NCBI GenBank assembly: GCA_963989245.1
Contig: OZ022341.1
Location: 67,424,053-67,488,052, forward strand
Length of the DNA: 64,000 nt
Source: Nansenia antarctica
Taxonomy: Eukaryota; Chordata; Actinopteri; Argentiniformes; Microstomatidae
Reading direction: 5' to 3'
The first letter of the stretch is position 1. Every line of letters starts with the position of its first letter. The position numbers and the translations under genes were made by a program. Shown here one piece after another: positions 8,947-18,712 of this stretch. The notes under the pieces are model-generated. The model was not told where the DNA came from, did not search any database, and worked only from the letters and a program-made list of their open reading frames with translations.

Positions 8947-11880
8947 ATGACCGAACTTGTTTCGCGGGAACAACAAACGGAGACTAGTGACTCCGACGTG
9001 AGTAGTGAATGTGAAAGTGAATGTGAAAGTCCAGTTATACAGCGTGGCAAGATGGCTAGAATTGGATCAATTGACCCGTTTGACGGCGCGACGGATGACT
9101 GGGTCGAATATACAGAACGCATTTCACAGTATTTCAAGGCAAATGACATTGAGGATGACAAACATGTTGCAGTGTTGCTGAGTGCGATGGGGGGGAAATC
9201 ATATGGCCTGTTGCGCAGCTTAACTGCCCCAGAAAAGCCTTCCGTAAAAACATTCCAGCAACTGGTGGAGGTAATGAAAGAACATTTATCCCCAAAACCA
9301 CTACTAATTGCTGAACGTTTCAGATTCCATAGACGAAATCAACATGAGGGTGAATCCATAGTCAGTTACGTGGCTGAGCTGAAGAGACTCACTGAACATT
9401 GTGAATTTGCAAATGGACTGAATGATGCGTTGAGAGACCGTTTGGTATGTGGCATTCTTGGTGAGGCCATACAGAAGAGACTGCTAACAGAGGCCGGCCT
9501 CACGTTCAAAAGGGCAGTGGAAATCGCAGTCTCAATGGAAACAGCAGCCAGGGATGCTGTTGAACTGCAGACAGGAGTAAAGGCAGTAAATGTAAACAAA
9601 ATGGCAACCGTCACACAAACAAGAGAGCAAGAACTGTGTTACAGGTGTGGGAGGGGCTCGCATTCCCCATCACAGTGTAGGTTTAAAGACGAAGTCTGCA
9701 GACTATGTAACAAAACTGGACATATCCAGAGGGTGTGTCGCTCTGGAAAATCAAGAGTGTACAAAAATGAAAAAAAGACACAGTGGAGTGCGCAAAAGAA
9801 CAGGAAAGTGCACAACATGGAGGAGGCTGCAGACGACGAGTCAGACGAGGAGAGTGAACATACCAATAGCTTGGATGTTTACCATGTCAAAGGAGGCGGC
9901 AGGGAAGCTATCTGGCTTGCACCACAGGTGAATGGCAAACAAGTACAAATGGAACTGGATACCGGCTCTGCAGTGTCAGTGATGGCACACATTGACTTTG
10001 TGAAGTACTTTGGAGACCAGAAGCTGAACCCATCATCTATCCTCCTAAAAACATACACTGGAGAGAAAATCAAGCCCCTCGGAGTACTGCCTGTGGATGT
10101 ACAACACAATGGTCAACAACGCATTTTGGACTTGTACGTCGTAAGAAGAGGAGGACCAGCGTTGTGGGGGCGAGACTGGCTGAGGAAGCTGCAGCTGGAC
10201 TGGAAATCCATTAAGAGCCTGCAGGTGGCGCCAAACCCCACTCACAAGTCCACAGAGGTGAAACTGGAGAAAGTCTTGGATGCCGCAGCACCTGTATTCC
10301 AAGACGGCATCGGGACATTAAAACACATCAAGGGAAAAATCGTTCTCCAAGACGGAGCCAACCCACGTTTCCACAAAGCACGCCCAGTTCCATACGCCAT
10401 ACGACAGAAAGTGGAAGCTGAGCTGGACCGCCTGGAAGCTGATGGGATCCTGTCCAAGGTAGACTGGAGTCCATGGGCCACACCCGTTGTCCCAGTAGCA
10501 AAGAAGTCAGGGGCAGTGAGGCTGTGTGGAGACTTCAAGATCACCATCAATCCTGTGCTACAAGCAGAACAATATCCATTACCCAGGATTGAGGACATCT
10601 TCGCAAACCTGGCCGGTGGAAAACGGTTCACCAAGGTGGACCTGGCTGAAGCCTATCTACAGATGGAGATAGAAGAAGACTCAAAGATGTTCCTGACGAT
10701 AAACACTTTGAAAGGCCTGTACCGATACAACAGGCTGGTCTTCGGAGTGGCCTCTGCCCCGGCCATATGGCAGCGAGCCATGGATCAGGTGTTACAAGGG
10801 ATTCCAGGCACACAGTGCTACTTAGATGATATCATTGTGACGGGGGCCAACGATAACGAACACCTGGAGAACCTCCAGAAGGTCTTACAGAGACTTCAAG
10901 ACTACGGACTCCGGGCCAGACGTGACAAGTGTGAGTTTTTTAAATCATGTATCACATACTGTGGCCACACCATCGATGCACAGGGCTTGCATAGATGCAA
11001 AGAGAAAATCGAGGCCGTCATGGAGGCTCCTCAGCCACAGGATGTACAGCAGCTGAGGTCGTTTCTCGGATTCATCAACTACTACAACCGGTTCATGCCT
11101 AACCTGTCCACGGTGCTCTACCCGTTGAACCAACTACTTCAGGCAGAACGGAAATGGAAATGGACCACAGAATGTGAACAGGCCTTCCAGGAAGTGAAGA
11201 AGCTTGTGACATCGGAGACAGTACTCACACACTACGACCCCTCCTTGCCTGTGAAGTTAGCATGCGACGCTTCGCCGTATGGTATAGGAGCCGTTATGTC
11301 ACATGTGATGCGGGATGGGACCGAAAGACCAATAGCGTTCGCCTCACGCTCCCTGGCCCCGGCCGAGAAGAATTACTCTCAAATAGACAAGGAGGCGTTG
11401 GGCCTGGTCTGGGGCGTAAAACGGTTTAACCAGTACCTGTACGGCAGGGAGTTCATCCTGGTGACTGACCATCAACCGCTGGTCTCGATATTCAACCCCC
11501 AGAAGGCGATTCCCGTGACAGCTGCAGCACGGATGCAACGCTGGGCCCTGTTCCTAGGAGGGCACCGGTACAAGATCGAATTCAAGAGAACACTGCAACA
11601 CGCCAACGCAGACGGGTTGTCCCGGCTGCCACTTGACACAGCAACAACGACAAAGGGGGACAAGGAACCGGTGGAGATGTTCACACTCATGCAACTCGAA
11701 AGCCTCCCGGTGACGGCGGAAATGATTGAGAGAGAGAGACCCGGAAAGAGGCAACTCTCTCACAAGTGTACAGAGCAACGCAGACTGGCTGGACAACCCA
11801 CGAAGGGTCTCCCCTCACTCCCTATTACCGACGTAGGGACGAGCTCACCATTGACTCTGGATGCCTTATGTGGGGAATGA
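8947..11880 (+). CDS. Gypsy Gag-protease-RT-RNase H polyprotein
   Basis: First ATG at 8947 gives 977 residues; the frame also runs back into the LTR without an ATG. Order: Gag capsid-like region (from GSIDPFDGATDDW); two CCHC knuckles (CYRCGRGSHSPSQC and CRLCNKTGHIQRVC, about 9637-9735); aspartic protease ELDTGSAVS (about 9952); RT with YLDDIIV (about 10820); RNase H with LACDASPYG (about 11258) and TDHQPL (about 11467). All catalytic motifs are present. The frame ends at TGA 11878-11880 after slipping out of phase at the GA run near 11733, so its last roughly 50 residues are not real pol sequence. Confidence 0.95.
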   Translation: MTELVSREQQTETSDSDVSSECESECESPVIQRGKMARIGSIDPFDGATDDWVEYTERISQYFKANDIEDDKHVAVLLSAMGGKSYGLLRSLTAPEKPSVKTFQQLVEVMKEHLSPKPLLIAERFRFHRRNQHEGESIVSYVAELKRLTEHCEFANGLNDALRDRLVCGILGEAIQKRLLTEAGLTFKRAVEIAVSMETAARDAVELQTGVKAVNVNKMATVTQTREQELCYRCGRGSHSPSQCRFKDEVCRLCNKTGHIQRVCRSGKSRVYKNEKKTQWSAQKNRKVHNMEEAADDESDEESEHTNSLDVYHVKGGGREAIWLAPQVNGKQVQMELDTGSAVSVMAHIDFVKYFGDQKLNPSSILLKTYTGEKIKPLGVLPVDVQHNGQQRILDLYVVRRGGPALWGRDWLRKLQLDWKSIKSLQVAPNPTHKSTEVKLEKVLDAAAPVFQDGIGTLKHIKGKIVLQDGANPRFHKARPVPYAIRQKVEAELDRLEADGILSKVDWSPWATPVVPVAKKSGAVRLCGDFKITINPVLQAEQYPLPRIEDIFANLAGGKRFTKVDLAEAYLQMEIEEDSKMFLTINTLKGLYRYNRLVFGVASAPAIWQRAMDQVLQGIPGTQCYLDDIIVTGANDNEHLENLQKVLQRLQDYGLRARRDKCEFFKSCITYCGHTIDAQGLHRCKEKIEAVMEAPQPQDVQQLRSFLGFINYYNRFMPNLSTVLYPLNQLLQAERKWKWTTECEQAFQEVKKLVTSETVLTHYDPSLPVKLACDASPYGIGAVMSHVMRDGTERPIAFASRSLAPAEKNYSQIDKEALGLVWGVKRFNQYLYGREFILVTDHQPLVSIFNPQKAIPVTAAARMQRWALFLGGHRYKIEFKRTLQHANADGLSRLPLDTATTTKGDKEPVEMFTLMQLESLPVTAEMIERERPGKRQLSHKCTEQRRLAGQPTKGLPSLPITDVGTSSPLTLDALCGE

Positions 11881-13073
11881 GGATCGTCATCCCCACCAAG
11901 CTCAGGTCCAGGGTGCTGGAAGAGCTACACAGTGGCCATCTGGGAGTGGTGAAGATGAAAGCACTCGCCAGGAGCTACGTCTGGTGGCCGGGGATTGACC
12001 AACAGATAGAACAGCTCGCCATGCATTGCTCTGGCTGCCAGCGTGTACAGAATGAGCCGACAGTTGCACCTCTCCATGCCTGGGAATGGCCTGCATCCCC
12101 ATGGCAAGGTATCCACATTGATTTCGCCGGTCCATTCATGGGGACAACATTCCTAGTGGTGGTCGATGCATGCTCAAGGTGGCCAGAAGTGTTCACCATG
12201 AGCTCCACGACAACAGCCCACACGATCGACGTGTTGAGAAGCCTCTTTGCAAGAACTGGTATCCCCGAACAGTTGGTGAGTGACAATGGTCCACAATTCA
12301 CGGCTAATGAATTCCAGATGTTCCTGAAGCTCAATGGAATTCGCCACATAACATCAGCCCCCTATCATCCGGCTACCAACGGGCTCGCCGAGAGGTTCGT
12401 ACAAACCCTAAAACAAGGTCTGCGAGCTATGGCAGATGCCTCTCTCTCTCTACGTCAGAAGCTGGCCAATGTCCTGTTTGCCTACCGTAACGCCACTCAC
12501 GCTACTACTAACCGGACACCCGCCATGCTGTTCCTGGGACGTGGGTTACGCTCAAGACTGGACTTGCTTAAGCCAAATCTGCGGCGGACTGTAATGGATC
12601 GGCAGATCAGACAGGGTCTAAGGGCGCACGACAGGGAAACACGTCAACTAGAGATTGGACAGACTGTGCTGGCCAGGGATTACCGTGGAGAACACAAGTG
12701 GGTGCCCGGCATAATCAAAGAAAGACAAGGGCCCTTGTCCTACACTGTAGAAGTAGCTCCTGACACTGTCTGGCGACGCCACCTTGACCAACTACGGAGG
12801 TCAGAGGTACGCACTGCAGAAGAGGTGGTGGATCCTGCTGCACGTATCACCGCTGCTCAGGAGAGCCTGAGCCTGCCTACCTCCAACACTGCTCAGGAGA
12901 GCCGGGGCCTGCCGACCTCCGACCGTGTAACGGGGTGTCTGCCTAGCCCTGGTCGGCCCCTGACCCCACGCCTGGGTCTCCCTGCTGGTGGTGCGAGCCC
13001 GGGGGTCACACCCCCGGAGGAGAGACGTTATCCAACACGCACCCACAGACCTCCAGACAAACTATCTCTCTGA
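11733..13073 (+). CDS. Gypsy integrase (3' part of pol, shifted frame)
   Basis: The integrase frame is open from just after a TGA near 11730 through 13073, with no ATG at its start. It carries the zinc-binding HHCC module (HSGHLGV ... MHCSGC). The DDE catalytic core shows IDFAGPF, SDNGPQF and NGLAERF, and the C-terminal region resembles a GPY/F module (GPLSYTVEV). One GA unit fewer in the GAGAGAGAGAGA run (about 11732-11743) would put it in phase with the upstream frame, so this is best read as the remainder of a single gag-pol ORF. Confidence 0.9.
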   Translation, partial: RETRKEATLSQVYRATQTGWTTHEGSPLTPYYRRRDELTIDSGCLMWGMRIVIPTKLRSRVLEELHSGHLGVVKMKALARSYVWWPGIDQQIEQLAMHCSGCQRVQNEPTVAPLHAWEWPASPWQGIHIDFAGPFMGTTFLVVVDACSRWPEVFTMSSTTTAHTIDVLRSLFARTGIPEQLVSDNGPQFTANEFQMFLKLNGIRHITSAPYHPATNGLAERFVQTLKQGLRAMADASLSLRQKLANVLFAYRNATHATTNRTPAMLFLGRGLRSRLDLLKPNLRRTVMDRQIRQGLRAHDRETRQLEIGQTVLARDYRGEHKWVPGIIKERQGPLSYTVEVAPDTVWRRHLDQLRRSEVRTAEEVVDPAARITAAQESLSLPTSNTAQESRGLPTSDRVTGCLPSPGRPLTPRLGLPAGGASPGVTPPEERRYPTRTHRPPDKLSL

Positions 13074-13170
13074 ATAAGACACTAGTGTGTTTAGTTATCC
13101 GTTTAAAGCAAGGGTATTGTTAGTTATGTTCAACCTAGTAAATGCTATGGTGTTAATGTTGTTGTTATCT

Positions 13171-13183
13171 AGAAGGGGAGGAG
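13171..13183 (+). promoter_or_regulatory. Polypurine tract of the young Gypsy element
   Basis: AGAAGGGGAGGAG ends one base before the 3' LTR. Confidence 0.75.
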
Positions 13184-13184
13184 T

Positions 13185-13417
13185 TGTAGAGTATTTGGGT
13201 TTGCATCTATTGCTCTAGCATTGTTTATTCTACCTGGCCTGAGTATGTTACGTCACTACGTGATTACGTACCTGTTGGACGTACCTCCCAGCTTTCCTAT
13301 GTAGGAAGTCACATGCAATGTAACGTGGTCATTTCTCCAAGTAAAGAAACTAGTAAACTACCGTCCGTTTCTCCGTGATTATTTGAGTAGCCTACTAACC
13401 ACAGTAGGTACACAACA
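13185..13417 (+). repeat. 3' LTR of the young Gypsy element
   Basis: Identical to 8674-8906 by direct comparison, and followed by target duplicate CTTTC at 13418-13422. Confidence 0.95.
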
Positions 13418-13422
13418 CTTTC

Positions 13423-13648
13423 TGCCTGTTTTAACCTGCTGTGGCTTTCACTCTTGTATTATGTTTTATTTGTGTTTTCTTCCTTGTTATGTAAAGCACT
13501 TTGTGACCCTTGGTCTGGGAAAGGTACTGTATAAATACATTGTACTTACTTGTTACAATACACACAGTCAGTACAGCATATAAGTTCGACTGATTTGTAG
13601 CACGCGAGCTCAACTCACTATGGAATTGCTTTTATTGATAGGGTGGGT
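13423..13648. other. Histone spacer downstream of H2B copy 1
   Basis: Continuation of the duplicated spacer also seen at 14975-15200 and 15660-15890 (gcactttgtgacccttgg, tggaattgctttta). No gene seen. Confidence 0.7.
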
Positions 13649-13664
13649 GGCTCTTAAAAGAGCC
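13649..13664 (-). terminator. Histone 3' stem-loop, H2B copy 1
   Basis: GGCTCTTTTAAGAGCC on the minus strand, about 33 bases after the stop: the SLBP-binding hairpin of replication-dependent histone mRNAs. Confidence 0.95.
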
Positions 13665-13696
13665 TTTTGGGGTAAGTAATACAGACGAAAATCGAT

Positions 13697-14071
13697 TTAC
13701 TTGGAGCTGGTGTACTTGGTCACAGCCTTGGTGCCCTCGGACACGGCGTGTTTGGCCAGCTCACCGGGGAGCAGCAGACGCACGGCGGTCTGGATCTCCC
13801 TGGAGGTGATGGTACGACGCTTGTTGTAGTGGGCCAGGCGAGAGGACTCGCCGGCGATGCGCTCGAAGATGTCGTTGACAAAGGAATTCATGATTCCCAT
13901 GGCCTTGGAGGAGATGCCGGTGTCGGGGTGGACCTGCTTCAGGACCTTGTACACGTAGATAGCGTAGCTCTCCTTCCTGGACTTTCTGCGCTTCTTGCCG
14001 GTTTTGCTGGCGGTCTTGGTGACGGCTTTCTTGGAGCCCTTCTTGGGCGCAGGCTTCGCAGGCTCAGGCAT
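13697..14071 (-). CDS. h2b: Histone H2B (copy 1)
   Basis: Complete 124-residue core histone. It opens MPEPAKPAPKKGSKKAVTKT, with a basic N-terminal tail, the histone fold and the C-terminal helix ending KYTSSK. The start is fixed by the family N-terminus. Position NKRRTITS has Arg where canonical H2B, and copy 3 in this window, has Ser (NKRSTITS). It has its own promoter (TATA-like sequence and a near octamer) and a perfect stem-loop. The gene is intronless, as expected for S-phase histone genes. Confidence 0.97.
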   Translation of the reverse strand: MPEPAKPAPKKGSKKAVTKTASKTGKKRRKSRKESYAIYVYKVLKQVHPDTGISSKAMGIMNSFVNDIFERIAGESSRLAHYNKRRTITSREIQTAVRLLLPGELAKHAVSEGTKAVTKYTSSK

Positions 14072-14132
14072 GATGATGAAAACAGCTCGTTACTTCTCAG
14101 AAACGAATGAAAGGGTGGAGGTAGTGCAGCCG

Positions 14133-14158
14133 CTATATAAAGGGGGAGCTATGCAAAG
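14133..14158 (-). promoter_or_regulatory. H2B copy 1 promoter: TATA and octamer-like box
   Basis: On the minus strand, CTTTGCAT (14151-14158) is one base off the H2B octamer ATTTGCAT. It is followed by CCTTTATATAGCG about 60 bases before the ATG. Confidence 0.7.
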
Positions 14159-14161
14159 TAG

Positions 14162-15209
14162 GCGACTCCTGACACTAGATTCTATTGGTCGAGTCTGGTT
14201 CTGAACAACATTTGAAAAAACACTCGTTGTCCAGTTAGCCAGGTTGTCTAAGAATCATCCATCAGTCATCATAAGAAAAATACATCTATGCTAGGACCAG
14301 GCAGTCACAATGCTAGAAAAAGGAAGAATTACATGTTTTCATTATTAACTTATTTACTGTGGAGAAACCTGTACTGGGAGGTAGTGGGGATTAAGAGGTC
14401 TTTGGGAGGGATATCACTTAAGGACTGGAGTCATTGAAGATTGTAACATCGAGTTATTAAACACCAGTACTATATAATATATACTATACCATACTATAAC
14501 GTCGACTTCATTGTAGCACGTCAGCTCAAAACACTATGGAATTGCTATTTTATTGACTTGTCACACTGACTTGGCCAGTTAATGACATAATGGGGGTGAT
14601 ATGAAGGCATATCGATAGATAAGTGGGCATGTCTTGGCGGTAGTGGTAGGCTAACTTATTGATTGTACGAGATTATCCACATGTGAACGCCGTTTAAACC
14701 ATTATTATATTCATGATTTATGTTTAAATCCACCTGTCCCGAGAAATTGGCCATGCGTATGTATGCAGTGTAGTCACTCCTGTCCATTATATTAATACCG
14801 GAAACCGTTTTAGACGACTAGTGAGTACACTACTCCAGCAGTTGAAAGAAACAATGGCAGAGTGGAAAAACAAAAAAGGCGCGCAAAACTTCCGGCGCAT
14901 TCAAGGACTGGAGTCTTTGAAAATTGGAACATCGAGTAATTGCTACATATGGCTTATACAGGCTTATGTTATGTATGCTTTCTGCCTGTTTTTAACCCTC
15001 TGTGTCTTTCACTCTTGTATTATGTTTTATTTGTGTTTTCTTCCTTGTTATGTGAAGCACTTTGTGACCCTTGGTCTGGGAAAGGTACTGTATAAATACA
15101 TTGTACTTACTTGTTACAATACACACAGTCAGTACAGCATATACGTTCAACTGATTTGTAGCACGCGAGCTCAACTCACTATGGAATTGCTTTTATTGAT
15201 AGGGTGGGT
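14162..15209. other. Spacer between H2B genes, with one full and one partial duplicated unit
   Basis: No gene. It contains the unbroken ancestor of the spacer junction (gattatccacatgtgaacgc at about 14680), which in the H2B fragments is fused to coding sequence. It also holds the empty sites of both the LINE (about 14773) and the Gypsy (about 14969) insertions. Confidence 0.7.
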
Positions 15210-15223
15210 GGCTCTTAAGAGCC
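15210..15223 (-). terminator. Degenerate histone stem-loop (two bases lost)
   Basis: GGCTCTTAAGAGCC lacks two bases of the 16-base element, so it can form only a five-pair stem with a TTAA loop. It belongs to the truncated H2B fragment at 15256. Confidence 0.8.
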
Positions 15224-15255
15224 TTTTGGGGTAAGCAGTACAGACGAAAATCTGT

Positions 15256-15373
15256 TTACTTGGAGCTGGTGTACTTGGTCACGGCCTTGGTGCCCTCGGA
15301 CACGGCGTGCTTGGCCAGCTCACCGGGGAGCAGCAGACGCACGGCGGTCTGATTCTCCCTGGAGGTGATGGTA
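15256..15373 (-). pseudogene. H2B 3' fragment (truncated copy b)
   Basis: The last 39 codons of H2B, with one missense change (EIQ to ENQ), broken at the same base as the fragments at 7533 and 63863 and fused to gatccacatg spacer. No start codon. Confidence 0.9.
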
Positions 15374-15896
15374 GATCCACATGTGAACGCCGTTTAAACT
15401 ATTATTATATTTTATTATTTATTTTGAATCCACCTGTCCCGAGAAATTGGCCATGCGTATGTATGCAGTGTAGTCACTCCTGTCCATTATATTAATAGAG
15501 GAAACCGTTTTGGACAACTAGTGAGCAACAAACAAGTGAGGAACAAAAAAGGCGCGCAAAACCTCCGGCGCGTTCACGGACTGGAGTCTTTGAAAATTGT
15601 AACATTGAGTAATTGATACATATGCCTTATACATGCTTGTTTATGTTATGTATGCTTTCTGCCTGTTTTAACCTGCTGTGGCTTTCACTCCTGTATTACT
15701 GTTTTATTTGTGTTTTCTTCCTTGTTATGTAAAGCACTTTGAGACCCTTGGTCTGGGAAAGGTGCTGTATAAATACTGTATAATTTTACTTACTTGTTAC
15801 AATACACACAATCAGTACAGCATATAAATTCGACTGATTTGTAGCACGCGAGGTCAACTCACTATGGAATTGCTTTCTTTTTTTGATAGGGTGGGT
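15374..15896. other. Duplicated spacer (empty site for LINE and Gypsy)
   Basis: Colinear with 7651-7750, 8489-8673 and 13418-13648. It lacks the LINE and the Gypsy element and so defines both insertion points. No gene. Confidence 0.8.
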
Positions 15897-15912
15897 GGCT
15901 CTTAAAAGAGCC
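15897..15912 (-). terminator. Histone 3' stem-loop, H2B copy 2
   Basis: Perfect GGCTCTTTTAAGAGCC on the minus strand, downstream of the H2B stop. Confidence 0.95.
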
Positions 15913-15944
15913 TTTTGGGGTAAGCAGTACAGACGAAAATCTGT

Positions 15945-16319
15945 TTACTTGGAGCTGGTGTATTTGGTTACGGCCTTGGTGCCCTCGGACACGGCGTGCT
16001 TGGCCAGCTCACCGGGGAGCAGCAGACGCACGGCGGTCTGGATCTCCCTGGAGGTGATGGTACGACGCTTGTTGTAGTGGGCCAGGCGAGAGGACTCACC
16101 GGCGATGCGCTCGAAGATGTCGTTGACAAAGGAGTTCATGATTCCCATGGCCTTGGAGGAGATGCCGGTGTCGGGGTGGACCTGCTTCAGGACCTTGTAC
16201 ACGTAGATGGCGTAGCTCTCCTTCCTGGACTTTCTTCGCTTCTTGCCGGTTTTGGTGGCGGTCTTGGAGACGGCTTTCTTGGAGCCCTTCTTGGGCGCAG
16301 GCTTCGCAGGCTCAGGCAT
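15945..16319 (-). CDS. h2b: Histone H2B (copy 2)
   Basis: Complete 124-residue H2B. It differs from copy 1 by two residues near the N-terminus (KAVSKTATKTG versus KAVTKTASKTG) and shares the unusual Arg in NKRRTITS. Downstream of it lies the duplicated spacer. The promoter carries a perfect octamer, and a perfect stem-loop follows the stop. It is expected to be an S-phase expressed nucleosome core gene. Confidence 0.97.
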   Translation of the reverse strand: MPEPAKPAPKKGSKKAVSKTATKTGKKRRKSRKESYAIYVYKVLKQVHPDTGISSKAMGIMNSFVNDIFERIAGESSRLAHYNKRRTITSREIQTAVRLLLPGELAKHAVSEGTKAVTKYTSSK

Positions 16320-16376
16320 GTTGATAGTGGCTCGTTACTTCTTAGAAACGAATGAAGAGGCGGCAAACGCACACCC

Positions 16377-16403
16377 GAAATATAAAGGTGGGGCTATGCA
16401 AAT
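16377..16403 (-). promoter_or_regulatory. H2B copy 2 promoter: octamer ATTTGCAT and TATA
   Basis: Minus strand ATTTGCAT (16396-16403), the Oct-1/OCA-S site of H2B promoters, is followed by CCTTTATATTTC about 60 bases before the ATG. Confidence 0.85.
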
Positions 16404-16933
16404 TAGGGGGCTGCTGACATCCACTTCCAAAGCTCTAGCCTGCCTCGCGGGTAAATACATTATCTGCGCACGCGCGAGCTCCTCCCCGCCACCCCTTCCT
16501 TACTTTTTCACTCTGCTGTCGGGTTGCCTTGTTTCCGATGGCGATATTAACATGAAAACGTCAAGAGGAAGATTGAGAATGATATACATAGAACACCAAG
16601 TCCCCCAAACTCCCAACCAGCCTAGCGATTACTACCAGGAATTGTCCTTTTGGGATGGTACAAGGGCATGCATTATTATTATCACTAGATGCGCAATAGA
16701 AAAAGGGGCTGCACTGTGTTGTGTGCGTGATAATCCATAATAACCATTTTCTTTCTAGAGTGCACATGTGGGATGGTCATTTCTAGTCGTGGAATGCCAA
16801 GACTACGCATTTACTTGCGTTGACATTGATTTGGCAACGTATGTTTTTTTCATGACAGCTATACCCGTTGAATGTACAGGCCTGACAAAATGTGTTATAA
16901 CAATGGAATCAACTCTCTTGTGTGGAGATGGGT
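16404..16933. other. H4 downstream spacer, donor of an inverted duplicate
   Basis: No gene. From 16588 onward the sequence reappears in reverse at 52216-52577, together with the H4 stem-loop and 3' end. Confidence 0.8.
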
Positions 16934-16949
16934 GGCTCTTAAAAGAGCC
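16934..16949 (-). terminator. Histone 3' stem-loop, H4
   Basis: Perfect minus-strand GGCTCTTTTAAGAGCC, 39 bases after the H4 stop. Confidence 0.95.
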
Positions 16950-16987
16950 GTTGTTTTTTGTAGGGGGTGGTTGAGTTTACGAATAGT

Positions 16988-17350
<363 letters not shown>

Positions 17351-17503
17351 TCAGCTACGAGGACGTGATTGAGACCAGGCTGTACAGGAAGCGCGCGCTA
17401 TCGCTTGCCTCTTTTTTTCTTGTGGGGAATTTTTGTAGAGGGAGGAGCTTCTACTAGGGACAACGTTTGGCATTACGGGCATTATTGAAGCAAAAGGACA
17501 TCG

Positions 17504-17512
<9 letters not shown>

Positions 17513-17597
<85 letters not shown>
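17513..17597. repeat. (CA)n microsatellite
   Basis: About 42 CA units flanked by gcgcgcgc. The open frames of alternating Thr-His or Val-Cys across it are artefacts. Confidence 0.98.
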
Positions 17598-17599
<2 letters not shown>

Positions 17600-17601
<2 letters not shown>

Positions 17602-18192
17602 TATGTAATGTACGACTATATGAATACAAATGAACAAGAACAGTGTAAACATTATGTACAGAGATCAGCGTGGTGCAGACACTTATTTTGTCTTTGGTTG
17701 TGTGCCATTGGACGTCCTTTAATCTCGCTGCTGTTGTGGACATTGTTGTCCTCTATCCTTAATCTATAACTTCATCATTGTTGTCCTCTATTCTAAATCT
17801 ATAATTTCATTATTGTTGTCCTCTATTCTAAATCTATAATTTCAACATTGTTGTCCTCTAATTTTAATCTAAAGTTTCATAACTAGTTGTCCTCACCCAG
17901 TTCATACAAATGATGAACCAACAAACGCAAACTATTATTATGGAAGAACAAGGTCCACTACACAAGGAAGGGGTGATGTTTAAAACCGTAAAAAAGGACT
18001 AAACGTTATTTCAAATGCTGAGGCAGTGACATCACGAGGATGTTTTCTGCCCAACCCTGTGTAATATGTATGGGTGCGTTCTCTGCCTCGTACATGAAAT
18101 CACAATTAGTGTTCTTCACAACATGAAACACTCATAACGCAGACAAACAGTGGAGGGAGACATGGACTGCACTTTTGGAGAGAGAAGTGGTT
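17600..18192. repeat. Spacer with a 37-base tandem repeat
   Basis: From about 17742 to 17895, ttgttgtcctctattctaaa plus a short AT-rich tail repeats four times with decay. The rest (17896-18192) is the 3' flank of H2A and matches the region around 42990-43230. No gene seen. Confidence 0.75.
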
Positions 18193-18208
18193 GGCTCTTA
18201 AAAGAGCC
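18193..18208 (-). terminator. Histone 3' stem-loop, H2A copy 2
   Basis: Perfect GGCTCTTTTAAGAGCC on the minus strand. Confidence 0.95.
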
Positions 18209-18248
18209 TTTGGGGTTAAGTAGTGGGGTCAAAGCCGTAGTAGAACTT

Positions 18249-18635
18249 TTACTTGGCTTTGGCGGGCTTCTCGGTCTTCTTGGGGAGCAGCACTGCCTGG
18301 ATGTTGGGCAGCACACCACCCTGAGCAATGGTCACACCGCCCAGCAGTTTGTTCAGCTCCTCGTCGTTACGGACGGCCAGCTGCAGATGACGGGGGATGA
18401 TACGAGACTTCTTGTTGTCGCGGGCGGCGTTGCCGGCCAACTCCAGGATCTCAGCAGTCAGGTACTCGAGCACGGCGGCCAGGTAAACCGGTGCGCCGGC
18501 GCCCACACGATGGGCATAGTTGCCCTTGCGTAGGAGCCTGTGGACACGGCCCACAGGGAACTGAAGCCCGGCGCGAGAAGAGCGGGTCTTTGCCTTTGCT
18601 CTGGCCTTGCCTCCAGTTTTGCCTCTTCCTGACAT
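18249..18635 (-). CDS. h2a: Histone H2A (copy 2)
   Basis: Complete 128-residue H2A. The N-tail is MSGRGKTGGKARAKAKTRSS, followed by the histone fold, the acidic-patch residues in EILELAGNAARDNKK and LNKLLGGVT, and the tail KKTEKPAKAK. It has His in NYAHRVG and Ser in NKKSRI, where copies 1 and 3 have Gln and Thr. The leader and promoter match copy 3 closely, so the two arise from a block duplication. It lies next to H1 copy 1, the same order as copy 4 and H1 copy 2. Confidence 0.98.
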   Translation of the reverse strand: MSGRGKTGGKARAKAKTRSSRAGLQFPVGRVHRLLRKGNYAHRVGAGAPVYLAAVLEYLTAEILELAGNAARDNKKSRIIPRHLQLAVRNDEELNKLLGGVTIAQGGVLPNIQAVLLPKKTEKPAKAK

Positions 18636-18712
18636 GGTGACGGTTTAGTGGGATCTCAAACAAGATGAAGAAAATAATTTCAGATAACAGTTCTGCCGCT
18701 TGGAGCGTCGTT

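Larger units (their letters stand above)
8674..13417 (+). mobile_element. Full-length Ty3/Gypsy retrotransposon with identical LTRs
   Basis: Two 233-base LTRs (TG...CA) appear identical base for base. The element is flanked by the 5-base duplication CTTTC (8669-8673, 13418-13422). It has a PBS, gag, protease, RT, RNase H, integrase and a purine tract, in the usual order. The empty site is visible in the duplicated spacer near 14969 and 15656 (tatgctttctgcctg). Identical LTRs mean very recent insertion. Only a (GA)n length change separates pol into two frames. Confidence 0.95.

Noticed and set aside
11766..11880. Programmed frameshift between RNase H and integrase in the young Gypsy element
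   Set aside because: No slippery heptamer, and integrase is normally in the same frame as RT in this group. A GA-run length change explains it more simply.
13748..14110. Plus-strand ORFs antisense to histone genes (also at 15996, 17000, 18150, 19523, 26354, 43205, 47697, 48858, 49941)
   Set aside because: They mirror the GC-rich third positions of the histone genes on the other strand. No independent promoter or homology.
17467..17769. Open frames of Thr-His or Val-Cys repeats
   Set aside because: Translation of a (CA)n microsatellite. The same applies to the TG tracts at 47060-47125 and 51371-51467.
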